Part shown: in pieces, positions 31,690 through 43,920 of the stretch
Numbering within the stretch: the first letter of the stretch is position 1
Layout of the letters: every line of letters begins with the position of its first letter
Source of the DNA: Muscardinus avellanarius
Lineage: Eukaryota > Chordata > Mammalia > Rodentia > Gliridae
Assembly (NCBI GenBank): GCA_963383645.1
Contig: OY726571.1
Span: forward strand, 76,119,860-76,183,859
Length of the DNA: 64,000 nucleotides
Reading direction: 5' to 3'
Translations under genes and position numbers: made by a program
The notes under the pieces: model-generated
Seen by the model: only the letters and a program-made list of their open reading frames with translations
Told to the model about the DNA's origin: nothing
Database searches by the model: none

Positions 31690-33260
31690 AGAAAGAACCT
31701 GTATAGAAAAAGAACAAAGTTGGAGAACTAACACTATCTGATTTCAGGGCAAAGCCACAATAATCAAGACACTGTAATAGGGGCAAAAGAATAGAAAAAT
31801 AGACTGATGAAACAGAACAGAGCCCAGAAATAGACCCATACATGAAGTTAATTGATCTTTTATGAAGAAACAAAGGCAGTACAATGGAAAAAAAGTTAGT
31901 CTTTAAACAAATAGCACTAAAAACCAATAATAACAACCAAAAACCTGGACATCCACTTAGAGAATAGTAAATTTAGATACAGAACTTTTGTGCTCACAGA
32001 AATTACCTCAAATGGAATCAGAGTCCTACATATAAAATGCAAAACATGAGAGAAAATTAACACGAGAGAAAATCTAGATGACCCTAGATTTGGGAGTGAA
32101 TTTCCAGATATAATATCAAAGTCATGATCCATGAAATAATGATTAGTTAGACTTCATTAAAATAAAAATATTATGCTGTGCAAAAGATAGTCAAGAGAAC
32201 AGAGGAGCTGCAGACTGGGAGAACACATTGGCAAGACCCCTATCTGATAAAAGACTTATCTGAAATGTACAAAAATCTCTTAAACCTACACAATAAGAAA
32301 ACAAACAACCTGATTAAAGAATGAGCAAAGATCTGGAACAGGCTTATCACCAAAAAAAGACATACACAAAGCAAATAAGCCTACGAAAAGATGTTCAGTA
32401 GCACCTATCACTAGTGAATTACAAATTAAAACACACAGGTTAGCATGGTGGAAATCCCAAGCTCAGCCAACACTAGAAACTGGCAAAAACATGATGCAAC
32501 AGGAACTCTCCTTCATGGCGGGGAGAATGAAAATGCAAGAGCTACACCGGAAGACATTCCGCAGTTTCTCATGAAAGTAAACAAGTTCTTACTATACAAT
32601 CCAGTAATCATTCTCCTTGGTACTTTCCAAAAGAAAGTAAAAACTTAGGCTCCCACAGAACCCTGCACAGGAACGTTGATAAAAACTTTAGCCAAAACTT
32701 GGAAGCCACCAAGATGTCCCTTCAGTAGAACAGTTGATAAATAAATGGCAGTACAAGTACACCCAAACAACGAACTATTATTCAGCACTAAAAAGAAGTG
32801 TGCCATGAAGCCAGGGAAAGAAAGGAAAATTAAATACTTATTACTCAGTGAAAGAAGCCCATCTGAAAATACAGACTGTATGATTCTATCCGCATGACAT
32901 TCTAGAAAAGGTAAAACACTGGAGATAGTAAAAGGATCAGTGGTTGCCAGGAGTTAGGTAGGAGGGAGAGACACAGAATAAAGCACAGAACTACTGTGTA
33001 CGATACTATATCGGTAGGTTTGTAAGATCATCATTTGCTCAAACTTAGTGAACCCTAATGTAAGCCATGGACTTTGAGTCATAACAACATGCTCACGCAA
33101 GCTTCTGGTTTATAGCAATATATCACGGGATGTAGGATGTTCTAATAGAGGAGGCTGTGCTCCCGTGGGGACAGAGAGTATATGAGAACCCTTTGTGTAC
33201 ACTGTCTATATATATGATTTTGCTCTGAACTTAAAATGGCTCTAAAAATAAAACCAATTT
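31690..33260 (+). repeat. Old L1M ORF2 and 3'UTR
   Basis: 'aaaaagaacaaagttggaga', 'ctgatttcagggcaaagcca', 'cttatctgaaatgtacaaaa', 'ttagcatggtggaaatccca' and 'gaagtgtgccatgaagccag' follow L1 ORF2 C-terminal order and then a 3'UTR ('ggataagtaaaggatcagtg'-like). It is heavily mutated in all frames and predates the rodent L1s nearby. Confidence 0.8.
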
Positions 33261-33749
33261 TCAAAGAAGAAGAAAAAAAAGAGCCCTTGGTTTTGTCCTC
33301 ATTGCTACATTCACCCAGCAATGATAAGGGTGAGGCCTGAAGTTGTTTCTGAAAAGAAAGCAGGCACTGGGCTATTGTTGCCTGCCATGAGCTTTCACAT
33401 AGCCTGTCAATCAAAGTCCGCCTCATGCTGTCTTCCAAGTGAGCAATGCAGGCCGTGGGAGGGCTGGTGAGGGTGCCTCTGAAAAGGCGCTCGCTCTTCT
33501 CATAGCCCTGCTGTACCAATGCTCTATTTATACTTGTGGGTTTCATTTTTACTCCCTCCTAAACGTTTTTTCTGTAACATTTCTGGTTAATTTTGGTCTG
33601 AAGATTTTAGGCCCCTTCTAAACTGGATGAAAAGCAGAAATCAGGAGAGCTCCTTAAAATTATTTCTTCATGCACACATTTTAAAAATATGACATCGCTC
33701 CCTACTCTAGATGATAACGTTGTTTCTCGTGGATGGAATGAGTTAACAA
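33261..33749. other. Unique sequence with minus-strand open frame
   Basis: A 134-codon minus frame (33142-33546) starts at an ATG with a TATA-like 'tataaatag' 15-25 bp inside. Several CpGs are retained. It has no domain, and its 3' third lies in the L1 remnant, so I do not call a gene. Confidence 0.35.
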
Positions 33750-35640
33750 TTTTGCCTTTCTATGTGAATTGGAAATGAACGAGGAAGTAAATGGAGGGCA
33801 GGTGTTGAAAGCCATGTTTCTTGGTGTTGGAGAGAAAGCCTGTGGACAGGCAAGGGGAAGGGGCTAGAATGATCCACATGTTAATGGGTTAGATTTGGAG
33901 ACTTCAGTATGAACTCAAGTTTAGCTTAGTATGCAGATGGCTACAATAGTAATATTTATGGAAATGAGTACATATGGTTTAGTATATGCATATGTATTTC
34001 CTTGCCCTATCAAATGAGATGAACTTTAGTTATCAGAAAGCATCCAGATCTTGGTTTCTAATCCAACTCTCCAATAACAGAAACAAGGAGAAATGGCTGT
34101 TTCTAGGACTAGGGTTGGAAATAATACAAGATGAGCCTCAAACATCTTGTTATACCAGAGTAAAAGGCTAAAACCAAACCAAACCAAACAACATCAAAAA
34201 ATCCTGTAAGGATAAAGATGTGTCAAAAAGATAGGGGAACAGATTGAAAGCACTCTCAATAGTCAAAGCTAAAATAATTGGAGCAAAATAATAGTAATAG
34301 TAGTATTGGGTTATAGCACAAAGTATAAAATAAGTGCGAATCTACGCTGGTATAAATGGATGATTCAATACACTAAGGCATTTGTGTCTATGTTCATAGC
34401 TACACAATTCACAATTGCTAAACTATGGAACTAGTCAAGATGTCTATCAACAGATGAATAACAAAACTATGAGATATGTATACAGTGGAATTTTACTCAG
34501 CCATAAAAAAGAACAAAATCATGTCATTTGGGGGGAAATGGATGAAACTGGAGAACATTATGCTAAGTGAGATTAGTCAGTCACAAAAAGTAAAAAAAAA
34601 AATCAGATATCCTCCCTAATATGTGGAAGCTAGGGAGAAAAGACTCATAGGAGGAACTCTAGATGAAGAAGGAAAAACCATAGATGAGCCAATAAGGTGA
34701 CCTGAGGGAGAAAGGAGGGAGAAGAGGGAAATTCTCTAATGTACATGATGTACATTTGTAAACATATCAAAGTCAATCACTAAGCCAAACAGGAGGAGGG
34801 AGAAGAGAAAGAATGAGATGGGAAGTGGGGAAGGGCTAAATGAGCAATGTGTGCATGTACGCCTCTACCGTCTGGTACTCCATTAAGACGGATGACTACA
34901 ATGCACCAATGGAAATAAATAGGGAGATGAGACAAGCCTTCTAATAAAAGTATTTAGATATTCCACCCTAGTTGATGGGAGCATAGCTGTATATAGTGAT
35001 TTCCTTCTAAAGAGCATAGTATGGAGGGGAAATGAGATTAACTTTGTAATGGAGAAGCCAAACTGAACACTACTAAGCCAACAGATGGAAGTCACTCTCA
35101 ACAGTAACCTTGCTCATGGTGCTAAATCACATTGTCAATGTGTATATTCCCTATGATGTAATAAAAATGGCTTTTCTATAATCTTCCTTTCCAAACGCAT
35201 AACCCTACACTAAGCACAAAAGAAAAACAACTCAAAACAAACAAACAAAAAACCACTGGGAAAGTCCCAATTGAGAAACATTCTACAAAATATCCAGTTC
35301 TCCTCAACACTATCAAGATCTTCAAAAAATATAAATCTGAAGAACTGTGGCAACCAAGAGAAGCCAACGGAGCCAAGACTACTGAATGTAATGTGGCATC
35401 CAAATGAGATCTTGGAATGGCAAAAAGAAAAAAACTAAGGAAATCGGTGTAAAGTGTGGACTTTAGTTACTATCAATGTTATCAGTTGTGGGTCATTAAT
35501 ATAACAAATATACCTTGCCAGTATTCCATGTTACTAAGAGGAGAAACTGGATTCTGAGTTTATGGGAAGCTCTCTGCAATGTCTAAACAGTGTTTCTGCA
35601 AATACAAAACTATTCTAAAATAAAAAAGTTCACTTGAAAA
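33750..35640 (+). repeat. L1M 3'UTR, split by a younger L1
   Basis: Blocks 'tttctaatccaactctccaa', 'acaagatgagcctcaaacat', then (after the insert) 'gagacattctacaaaat'-type sequence, 'caaccaagagaagccaacgg' and the terminal 'ctattctaaaataaaaaagt' are in L1M 3'UTR order. The younger L1 at about 34380-34920 interrupts it. Confidence 0.8.
34380..34920 (+). mobile_element. Rodent L1 3' end inserted in L1M
   Basis: Begins in ORF2 ('ttcatagctacacaattcac'), continues 'atggaactagtcaagatgtc' and 'tggaattttactcagccata', and ends with the rodent 3'UTR and terminus 'tgactacaatgcaccaatgg'. The tail is short and degenerate. Target-site duplications are not clear. Confidence 0.85.
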
Positions 35641-36297
35641 ACATGGCATTTTGTTGCTCTAGGGGAAAATGGTATATAAATACCTTAAGGAATTTCTATA
35701 ATATGAAAAGAGAAAATTTCTATAATATGCTCACAATTTTTCAAGTCTCTGTGACTAGAAAGTGACTCGGTGCAGAGTAACTTTGAAACTACAGAGCAAG
35801 CCCACAAGAAAAGTGCCTGAGAATGGCTACTTGAAAAGTGAGGAAAGGTTTGTGTTTGAGATTATGTAATAGAGATCTTAGCAATGGAGGCAAAGACAGG
35901 AGGACAAGCAGATGAGAAAGCATTCCAAGTGCAAACTGTAGACTTCCCCATCATGGAGAAACCTCCTTGGAAGAAGAGCTGGGTCTCAGAGTCCATCTGG
36001 ACAGGAGAAATGAAAATCCATTTGCCCATATCATAGAGCAGATTTCCATCGAACATTAATGATAGACATGACACCCCAGAGAAAGGGGTTGGCCAGAGAA
36101 TATTGAGATTCCTGGGAAGTGTACAGCCATAAGTAGCAGAAATGATCAGAATAAGGCAAGCAGGCAGATGAGGAACAGTTTTGTAGCACAGAACATGAGT
36201 GAGTATATTAGGAGAGATCTGAGATGGGCAACTCTAATGACCATGGAAGGATGGGAGGATGGAAAGCTATTGAAGGTTCCAGAAGCCGTTTGAATTA
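35641..36297. other. Unique sequence, nothing recognised
   Basis: A 15-bp phrase, 'aatttctataatatg', is repeated in tandem near 35691-35730. Otherwise no feature. Confidence 0.4.
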
Positions 36298-36465
36298 ACT
36301 CAGGGTCTTGAGCTCCAGATCCAGGTCCATTTTTGGTTTCTCTTTCTCACCAGCAATGTGGCTTCAAACAGGTTACAGTGACTCATATACCTGAATTTCA
36401 TCATCTGAAAAGTGTTAAGAGTAGGCTTTCCTTTAAAGGTTGTTTTGCATATTAAATAGCTTATG
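36298..36465 (+). repeat. MIR SINE remnant
   Basis: 'gggtcttgagctccagatcc', 'caatgtggcttcaaacaggt' and 'ctgaatttcatcatctgaaa' follow sense MIR order. Confidence 0.65.
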
Positions 36466-36539
36466 GGCTTCTAATCATTTTATTGGCATATTGAACTTAT
36501 ATATCATAGTTAGGTGGAATGTGTAAAATATGTACATGC

Positions 36540-37350
36540 ACACAGCTCTCTCCCTTAATAACTCATCCTGCTCCCCATTCTTCCTTCTCCACACGAGTTG
36601 GTGAGATTGGTAGTAATGCCTTCATATATTGCCAAATTATTTGAACAGTTTCCTTTTACAAAGCTCCCTCTTCCCCTCCCTAACCCATAGCTCCGACGCC
36701 TCCTTCAACTACTCTACATCCCCCCTCTCTATTATTTAAAGTCCTTTGTGATTCCTATTTTTGCTCTAGCTTCCACAGATGAGAAAATATAGCACCTTTG
36801 ACATTCTAAGATGGGCCAATTTCACGTAGCATAATATTCATTTCCATTCATTTTCCTGAAAATGACATAATTTTGTTCTTTACAGCTGTGTATATATACA
36901 TTTTGTTTATCAATTTGCCTGTTGATAGACACTTGGATTGGTTCCATAATTTGGCTATTGTGACTTGTCCAGCTATAAACATGGGTATACATGTATCACT
37001 CTAGCACTCTGGATTTAGTTCTTTAGGAAATATTCCAAGGAGTGGTATAGCTGGGTGTTTTGGTGTTTCCATTCTTAGTCTGCCAATCTCCACAGTGGTT
37101 GTACTAATAACGTACGATCCCATTAACGGTGTGTGAGAGTTTCTATTTCCCCACATCCTCACCAACATTTGTTATGGTTTGTATTCTTGATGATTGCCAT
37201 TCTAACTGAAGTTAGATGGAACCTAAGTGTGGTTTTGGTTTGCATTTCTCTAATCGCTAGTGTAATCTGAAAAAATACATCCAAATTATTGAGAAAATAT
37301 TTTTCATATATTTATTGGACAGTTGGATTTGTTCTTTTGAAAAGTATTCA
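36540..37350 (-). repeat. L1 ORF2 C-terminal fragment, inverted
   Basis: The plus strand shows antisense ORF2: 'gacataattttgttctttac', 'ccataatttggctattgtga', 'ctccacagtggttgtactaa', 'ccaacatttgttatggtttg' and 'ggtttgcatttctctaatcg'. No 3' tail is attached. Decayed. Confidence 0.85.
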
Positions 37351-38228
37351 GTGTTTTGCCAATTTTTATTGGACCATGCATGGCTTTAAACGTTTGCAAT
37401 AGTGTTTTGCTTATAGTATATATTTAATAAGAGAGAGTGACCATTATAATTATGTTATTTATCATGACCCTATAAAGGATACCTGCAGAGACCACTTTGT
37501 GAGGGAAGTACTGAGTTCTGGAACAAGTTTGGAACACAGGAGGAGTGAGTAAATGCCTCTTAATGAGAATTGGACTTTCAGTCAGTTCATTTTCCTTGAC
37601 ATCTTTTATCATCTATGTGATGTTTGCATGTCTTTTAGTTCTTCACCTTCTGCCAGCTCGGTTTCCTCTTTTCTCTGGGTGAACATGTAAATTCAGCCCT
37701 AATTATCATAGGTAACCATAGGCCAAAAAATCTTTTTTTTTTTCACTTTTAAACCTATAGTGTTAGTAATTCAAATCTGCACTCAGTTCTACAGTCTATT
37801 CTCTTTTATAGAACTGGATCTGCTTAAAAGCATCGATGATCAATGGACATGGACATCCTATGTGTTTTCAAGTTTTCTGGACCACAGTTAATTCCATTCT
37901 TTCATGAGGCATAAAAGTAGCAACCAGTAAAATATTTGCAACTGTTTAATTCTGCTTCTGGGTGTGATGAGTCTGAAAGAGACAATAAAATGAGTACATG
38001 ATGATTCTTTGCACAATCCTTACCCTCTGGGACAGAGGAAGAGAAGTATGCATTTTCAACTCATACAGATGAAGTCTAAGATTGGGGTTTGCTCCTAACT
38101 TAATAGGCACATCTCCTCCTCTGGGTTTCCCCTGAACACAGAACTGAGACCATGTCTGATGTGAGGTAGTTGAGGTTGTTAACTGGAGAATGTGATGGCA
38201 GGGAGCAAGTACCTGGGGCAAGGGGGAT
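37351..38228. other. Unique sequence; weak exon-like segment
   Basis: A 108-bp minus-strand segment (about 38025-38132) ends at a good donor ('AGAGG|gtaagg') but has only a modest acceptor, and its phase does not fit the other candidate exons. Confidence 0.35.
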
Positions 38229-38280
38229 GAAAAAGAAGGAAGGAAGGGAGGGAAGGAGGGAGGGAAGAAGGAAGGAAGGG
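38229..38280. repeat. (GGAA)n-rich purine tract
   Basis: Irregular GGAA/GGGA repeats of about 50 bp. Confidence 0.9.
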
Positions 38281-39289
38281 TAGACCAGTAGAAAGAAGTA
38301 TTGTTAAGCTGGCCAACAGAGAGGGATAGTAGGGTGCTATTCTACTAGATCTTCAAACCACTGTTATGAAACAGGTCTCAAACTGTCTGCCCAAGTGCAA
38401 CACAGATCTTCTATGTGTATTAACTCTCTGCACATCCAGCTTTGCATGCATGAGTGCAAGGTGGGTTTCCACAAAGTACTCCCCACCTTGGCCTCAGAGA
38501 TGTCTCAGTACAAGAAAGGAGTGAGAAGTGTGGTATGAGCCTCAAGTAGAGCTTTGCCTGTTGTGTAAGTGTATAGCCGGATGGCCAAAGCAATGGGTGG
38601 GCTGGAGTAGTGGATGAGAGGTGGCACATGCCCTGTGCAGAGTCCTGGGGTCAGGTAACCTCTCTGGGGCCCAGTGTTCTCATGAATAAGATATAGCTCA
38701 ATTGAATGTGGCAAGTAAACATGGAACACACTGCCCAGCCAGCACTGTTTCAGATGCTTGGACAGGATCTAGGTTTTCAAGCTCAGATTCTACTTTTATC
38801 AAATTAAGTTTTATACAGCCCTCTTAAGCTGCATGAAATACAGATAAAAGTGTAGCTGCATAGGTTGGAGAGAGGCATTCTCCTCACAGCCCTGAGCCTC
38901 ACACGTAAGGGACCCGAAAACCCAAGAACTTATAGGAGCCCAGTTAGACCTACTTAGCCCATTGCCCACTCAGCTCACTTCATGCTCTATGTGTTATTTG
39001 ATTCTGTGTGACCCAGAACAATCGACTCTCAGAGATTAGAAAGCATGAAGTTATAGGGCAGTTGCCATTGGTCAAAGTCTGACACATATTACTTATAATC
39101 TGACTTGGGCAGCACAGGAAGGCAACTCAGACTTAAGTTATGATCTGCCAAACTCAAGAATATGTATTGAATCACACTTACATTATATGCCCCTTGAACT
39201 TGAATATCAATGAGCAGGAAAAAAAAAAAAGTCTGCTCCTTTAAGAGAGTTCAAAGAAAGGCATAGAGTGGTGGAAGGTATTTGTAGTA
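38281..39289. other. Unique sequence, nothing recognised
   Basis: Two overlapping minus-strand open frames near 38420-38729 have no splice or domain support. No repeat match. Confidence 0.4.
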
Positions 39290-40148
39290 CATTTATTTAA
39301 CTAATGAGTTAATATCAAAATATGTAAATAGCTGACAAATCAATAAGGGAAAGATAAGAAACCTCATGAGCAGAACAACTTGAATGCCACAAAAGAAGAT
39401 ATGCAAATGGCCAATAATGAAAGATGCTTGATTTCATTCCTCATCAGAGAAAAGCAAATTAAAACCACAGTGTGAGACCCCTTCATGCCCCCAGAATAAT
39501 AAAAATAAGAACAACTCCCCCAATGTCAATGAAGCCACAGGACAACTAGAATTTTCAATGCAGTTATTAGATATAAATCAATATAGCCATTTTAGAAAAC
39601 TATTTAGAAGGATCTTCTAAAGCTTGATCTATACATGCCTCCTGACCCGACGATTCCCTATGAATATATGCCCTATTGAAACATGTTCACCTGAAGAAAA
39701 TGAACAGTCATAGTAATTCTACCTAGCAGCAAACTAAAAACAACCAAAATGTTCCTGTATTGTAGAATAAATAAGCCAACCATGGAATACAGATACAACA
39801 AAATTCTATAATCAGTAAGAAAAAATATACTACAACAACTAGACACTATAGTGTGGATGAAGCTCATAAACAAATCTTGAGCCAGACAGAAAAGAGTGCA
39901 CATTTTATTCCTTCTCCATGAAGTTTAAAAACAGGAGAAAGTAACCTGTGCCATTAGAAGTCATGAGAGTCGGTACCTTAGAACAGTTCATGACTACAAG
40001 GATGCAGGGAGAGACTTCTGTAGAGCTGCAAGTATTCTCCTTCTTCATTTGCGCACTGGTCACGTGCCTAAATACTATGGAAGTACACCAAACTCTACAC
40101 CTATGATTTTTGTACATTTTTGCATGCAGTGTACGATTTAAAAGTTCA
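39290..40148 (+). repeat. Old L1M ORF2 3' part and 3'UTR
   Basis: 'gaagatatgcaaatggccaa', 'gagaaaagcaaattaaaacc', 'gatgaagctcataaacaaat' and 'agccagacagaaaagagtgc' are L1 ORF2/3'UTR blocks in sense order, strongly diverged. It ends at a compound microsatellite. Confidence 0.8.
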
Positions 40149-40164
40149 GACACACACACACAAA

Positions 40165-40230
<66 letters not shown>
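40149..40230. repeat. Compound (CA)n(GA)n microsatellite
   Basis: CA repeats with one interruption ('cacaaacaca') turn directly into about 50 bp of GA. Confidence 0.97.
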
Positions 40231-40237
<7 letters not shown>

Positions 40238-40444
40238 ATCAACTTTTTTAGAAGAGGCCCTTCACTAGGGCACTAAGTATAAGTCTTAAAAACACAGGAA
40301 AAACACTGTTCCTTAAACTGAAGATTTGTCTGGATAGAAAGTTACGAGACACTTTTGAGAAATAAAAATTTGATGATTTGAAGTAAAAGTGTTTTTTTTT
40401 TTTTTTACTTATAAGGGATTCACTCAGTTATTGCAACCAGTAAA
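40231..40444. other. Unique sequence with T-run
   Basis: Short AT-rich stretch with a T-run of about 15 bp near 40391-40406. Nothing else is visible. Confidence 0.4.
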
Positions 40445-40640
40445 TATTGATCTCTTGAACTTCCTCTTTCTATGAGGCATTAGACTGGGTACTTAAAGTT
40501 GTTGAAAAGAAACAAGCAATGATTCTGTCTTCGGACAGCCTACAGACCTACTGGGGAGCTAAAAAAATGCATGCTATGAAGAGGAAAGACCTCAGTTCCG
40601 TGAAAGAGGTACAAAGAAAATATTGCAGGAGTTGAGAAGT
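40445..40640 (-). repeat. L2 LINE fragment, inverted
   Basis: 'agtaaatattgatctcttga', 'tgaggcattagactgggtac' and 'aatgattctgtcttcggaca' parallel the inverted L2 3' end (start of '...aaatatttattgagcacct'). Confidence 0.55.
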
Positions 40641-40861
40641 AGAACAGGTCACTGTGTCTCAGAGTCAAGGAAGTGTTCATGGGGGAGGGAGCATTGTGAG
40701 TTATGATTCTGTCAGTGTACACTGAGTTTAGCCATGTGGAGACTGCTGAGGAGGACCTACCAAAGACCACACTGAGGCAAAAAAAAAAAAAAATGAATGA
40801 AATGAGGCAGTGAGTCACTTTGTCCGGAGCCACGGATTTAGAATAGAGCCACTTATTTGCT

Positions 40862-41215
40862 TAATGTGAGCAGATTTATTCATTGGTCAGTTAATTTCAC
40901 AGATGTTTGTTGAAGTTCTCCCATGGGCCAGAACTGGAAATACAACTGTGAATAAGTTTTCCATTCTCTCTGTTCTTGTGTACATTTGAAAGCCTAAGGG
41001 GAGATAAATAAGTAAATGAGTCTTTACAATAAAGCAAGAGGCAGTTTGTAATGGGAGAACAGATTTTGTGAAAGCTCAGAACAGGGCCGTGTGCATCAGT
41101 CAAGGACTTTCAGGAGGACTCCCAGATGGAAAGCCGTGCCAACTAAGACCCAGATAATGAGGAGGGATCAAACTGATACTGAATCTTGGATGCCAGGCTG
41201 GAGATCTGAAGAGTA
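40862..41215 (-). repeat. L2 LINE fragment, inverted
   Basis: 'cagatgtttgttgaagttct', 'gaactggaaatacaactgtg' and then 'caaggactttcaggagga' plus 'ctaagacccagataatgagg' follow inverted L2 order further into the element. Confidence 0.6.
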
Positions 41216-41806
41216 TAGATAAATTATTTTAACATCAAAATTTGAAAAAAAAAGAAATAAAATAAACTGTTTTAAGCAGTTTTATCTTGCCACTACACAG
41301 AATGGATCTAAGAGAGGAATGAAGAGGAGGGGAGAAGAGTTAGCATATTTCAGTAGTTTGGCTAGAAAAATTCAGGAATAGATCTAACCGGTATCGTATC
41401 ATTAGACTTGGGAAATCTTTTTCGACTGATTTTACTGGGTCAGGAAATGAAAAGGGATGCCAACATTGAGAGCCTAAGTTCACCTAGGTTCACCTGTGTT
41501 ATTCGCAAAGAGAAAACTCAAGGTAGGAGGTATGTTTGGGATAGATGGGGTGTGGGGGAGAGGGGTGGGTGCCCAAAAGAAGAGAGATAGTTAGACAGGC
41601 TTTGAATGCACTGACTTCTAAGTGCCAGAAGGATGTTTTGGTAGGGTGTTTGGGATAGAGTATTAGAGTTTTGGAGAGAATATCAGAACTGTAAATTTAA
41701 ATTTAGAAGCCATATGTCATATGGAAATATTTATTGAATCCATGAAACTACATGGAGTTGTCAAATGACACAGTGTATTAAAAAAAAAAAAGAAAGAGAG
41801 AGAGAA
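41216..41806. other. Unique or decayed sequence
   Basis: May continue the L2 fragment upstream but I cannot align it. An A-run precedes the next SINE. Confidence 0.35.
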
Positions 41807-42004
41807 GCTGGGCGTGGTGGCGCACACTTGTAATCCCAGTACTTGGGAGGCTGAGACAAGAGGATAGTGCAGGTTCGAAGCCAGCTCAGCTACTTACAAG
41901 GCTCTCAGCAACTTAGTGAGACCCTGTTTCCAAATAAAATATTAAGTATGTCTGGGAGTTTAGCCTGGAGGTAGAAAGCTCCTAAGTTCCATCCTCAGTA
42001 CCAC
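41807..42004 (+). repeat. B1-ID SINE
   Basis: 'gctgggcgtggtggcgcaca' to 'tccatcctcagtacca' with the long middle and 'gtctgggagtttagcctgga' right arm (intermediate subfamily). Confidence 0.94.
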
Positions 42005-42100
42005 AAAAAGAAAGAAAAGAGAGAGAAAGGAAGGAAGGAAAGAAGAAAGAGAGAAAGAAAGAAAAGAAAGAAGGAAGGAAGGAAAGAAGGAAGAGAAAAG
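42005..42100. repeat. GAAA/GGAA purine microsatellite in SINE tail
   Basis: About 95 bp of pure purine, irregular GAAA and GGAA units, directly continuing the SINE A-tail. Confidence 0.93.
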
Positions 42101-42736
42101 CAAGCCAGTATTGAGACCCAGGGATGGGGCAATATTTAGAGGGAGTAGGGGAAAGGCAGACATCTCAGAGGAGGAAGGAGAGTGGGAAGAAAAGTACCAA
42201 AGAAGGTCACCACTAGACAAAGTTGCAGAAAGAAAATGGAGCTATCCCCAGTGTCCAATGTGACAGGGGACTCATGATATTTGAACCTTGCTTAAGAGAA
42301 ACATTGCTATTATATGTATACTATCTTTGGCCAGCAATGTGTGGGGGAAAAAAAGAACAGATAGAACCAATACTTTTGATATTTTTTCTAATATTTTCAA
42401 CCTTCTATTATCCTGGTTTTCCTGAGATAACCAGTATTTTAAGCCAAGTGCTGTGAGCGTATTTTCATTAGAGACACACTTTAAAACCCCAAACAAAACC
42501 TTAAGAAAATGGCCAGTTGGGTGTAAAGAAGTTATAAGTTATCTTAGTGTCTCTATATCAATCAACTCACTTTAATGGCAAACTAAGTAAGAAAGCCAAT
42601 AAGTACTTTAAAAGCCAAATATTCATGATATTTTTTGAAAAATGCCATGGAAACATAAAATGAAACTTAAAGTGTTAAATACTAAGGAAAGGCAAATAGA
42701 TGCCGGCATTTGTTTGTTTTTCTTTTGTTTTGTTTT
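42101..42736. other. Unique sequence, nothing recognised
   Basis: No repeat match or exon-like boundaries. Confidence 0.4.
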
Positions 42737-42934
42737 TGTGGTATTGGGGATTGAACCCAAGGTATTCTACCTCCAAACTATACTCACAGAACTTATTATT
42801 TTTCACTTTTAAATAGGGTCTTACTAGGTTGCTGAGGGCCTTGCTGAGTTGCTGAGGTTGATGTGGAACCTGTGATTTTCCTGTCTCAGCCTCTTAAGTA
42901 CTGGGATTATCAGTGTGCACCACAACGTCCAGCT
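42737..42934 (-). repeat. B1-ID SINE, old (first of three)
   Basis: The plus strand 'gtggtattggggattgaacc' through 'gtactgggattatcagtgtg' to 'ccacaacgtccagct'. CpG-depleted. Confidence 0.9.
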
Positions 42935-42977
42935 TCAATGCTAGCTAGCTTGCTTGATTGATTGAGTGATTGATTGT

Positions 42978-43128
42978 AGAATTGGGAATTGAACCCAGGC
43001 ACTTTCTACCTCTACTCCCAATCTGATTTTTGTTTTTGCCACAGGGTCATGCTAGATTGCTGAGAATCTTGCTATATTGCTGAGGCTGTCCTCAAACCTG
43101 TGATCTTCAAGTACTGGTATTACAGGCT
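42978..43128 (-). repeat. B1-ID SINE, old (second of three)
   Basis: 'agaattgggaattgaaccca' to 'tactggtattacaggc', lacking the terminal left-arm sequence. Its end is the target site of the third copy. Confidence 0.8.
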
Positions 43129-43153
43129 GGATACTAGCTTTATTTTATTATAT

Positions 43154-43342
43154 TTTGGTATGGGGAAATGGAACCCAGGGGCATTCTACCTCTGAGCTCT
43201 ACCCCCAGCCCTATATTTTTATTCTTTATTTTGAAACAGGGTCTTACTGAGTTGCAAAGAGCCTCACTAAGTGGCTGAGGCTGTCTATGAACTGGGATCC
43301 TCTTGCCTCAGCCTCCTAAATGCTGGAATTACATGCCTGGTT
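43154..43342 (-). repeat. B1-ID SINE (third of three) with target-site duplication
   Basis: 'ggtatggggaaatggaaccc' to 'gctggaattacatgcctgg'. 'tggatactagctt' occurs at 43128-43140 and 43343-43355, flanking the element and its T-rich tail. Confidence 0.9.
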
Positions 43343-43357
43343 TGGATACTAGCTTTT

Positions 43358-43667
43358 TAAGTGTTACTCATCTCAATCAGAGTCGGGGGAATGACCCTCT
43401 AGCAGTGAAAGTCTCTCTCTTGAAATTTTTTTTGTTAAAATCTGGGGTGGGCTAACAGAGTGATGCCAGAGTGCTTCCAGATTTGTCATTTGTCACTCCT
43501 GGCAGGTCACACCTCTTGCCAGGCCTCCTCCCATGTAGGTGCTCATACACTGTTTAAGCTGCTATCCTGGTACAGCTATCAATAGCATCTTCCACTTTCA
43601 AACTCATCCCCAAGAAGATGCGAATTCATATGTTCACTCTCTCTTAGGACTCTCATGTACTCAGCAG
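43358..43667. other. Unique sequence, nothing recognised
   Basis: About 300 bp between SINE cluster and MIR with no assignable feature. Confidence 0.4.
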
Positions 43668-43920
43668 AAAAAGAGTTGAATAGGAGAGCTCTGGCATCAG
43701 ATGGGCCAGAGTTTGAATTCAGATTCTACCATTTTCTGGTCTAGTTCTTGGCAAGGTTTGCCCTGGGATAAGCTTTCATGTTTCTGAGCCCCAGTTTCCT
43801 CAAATGATAATGGAGAATAATTATCAAGCATACCAAAGAGAATTACGATGCTAACAAGGGCTGAGCACATTGCCTGGAGAGCATGAACACAACCCAACAA
43901 GTGTTATCAATTGCTACTGT
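43668..43920 (+). repeat. MIR SINE, nearly full length
   Basis: 'gagctctggcatcagatggg', 'gagtttgaattcagattcta', 'ctgagccccagtttcctcaa', 'gctgagcacattgcctggag' and 'acaagtgttatcaattgcta' span the MIR consensus from the tRNA-like head to the LINE-like tail. Confidence 0.85.

Noticed and set aside
38025..38132. Exon-like minus segment with good donor
   Set aside because: Acceptor is modest, and its phase (0-0 in the only open frame) cannot join the other candidates, which need phase 2. Useful as a measure of the false-positive rate.
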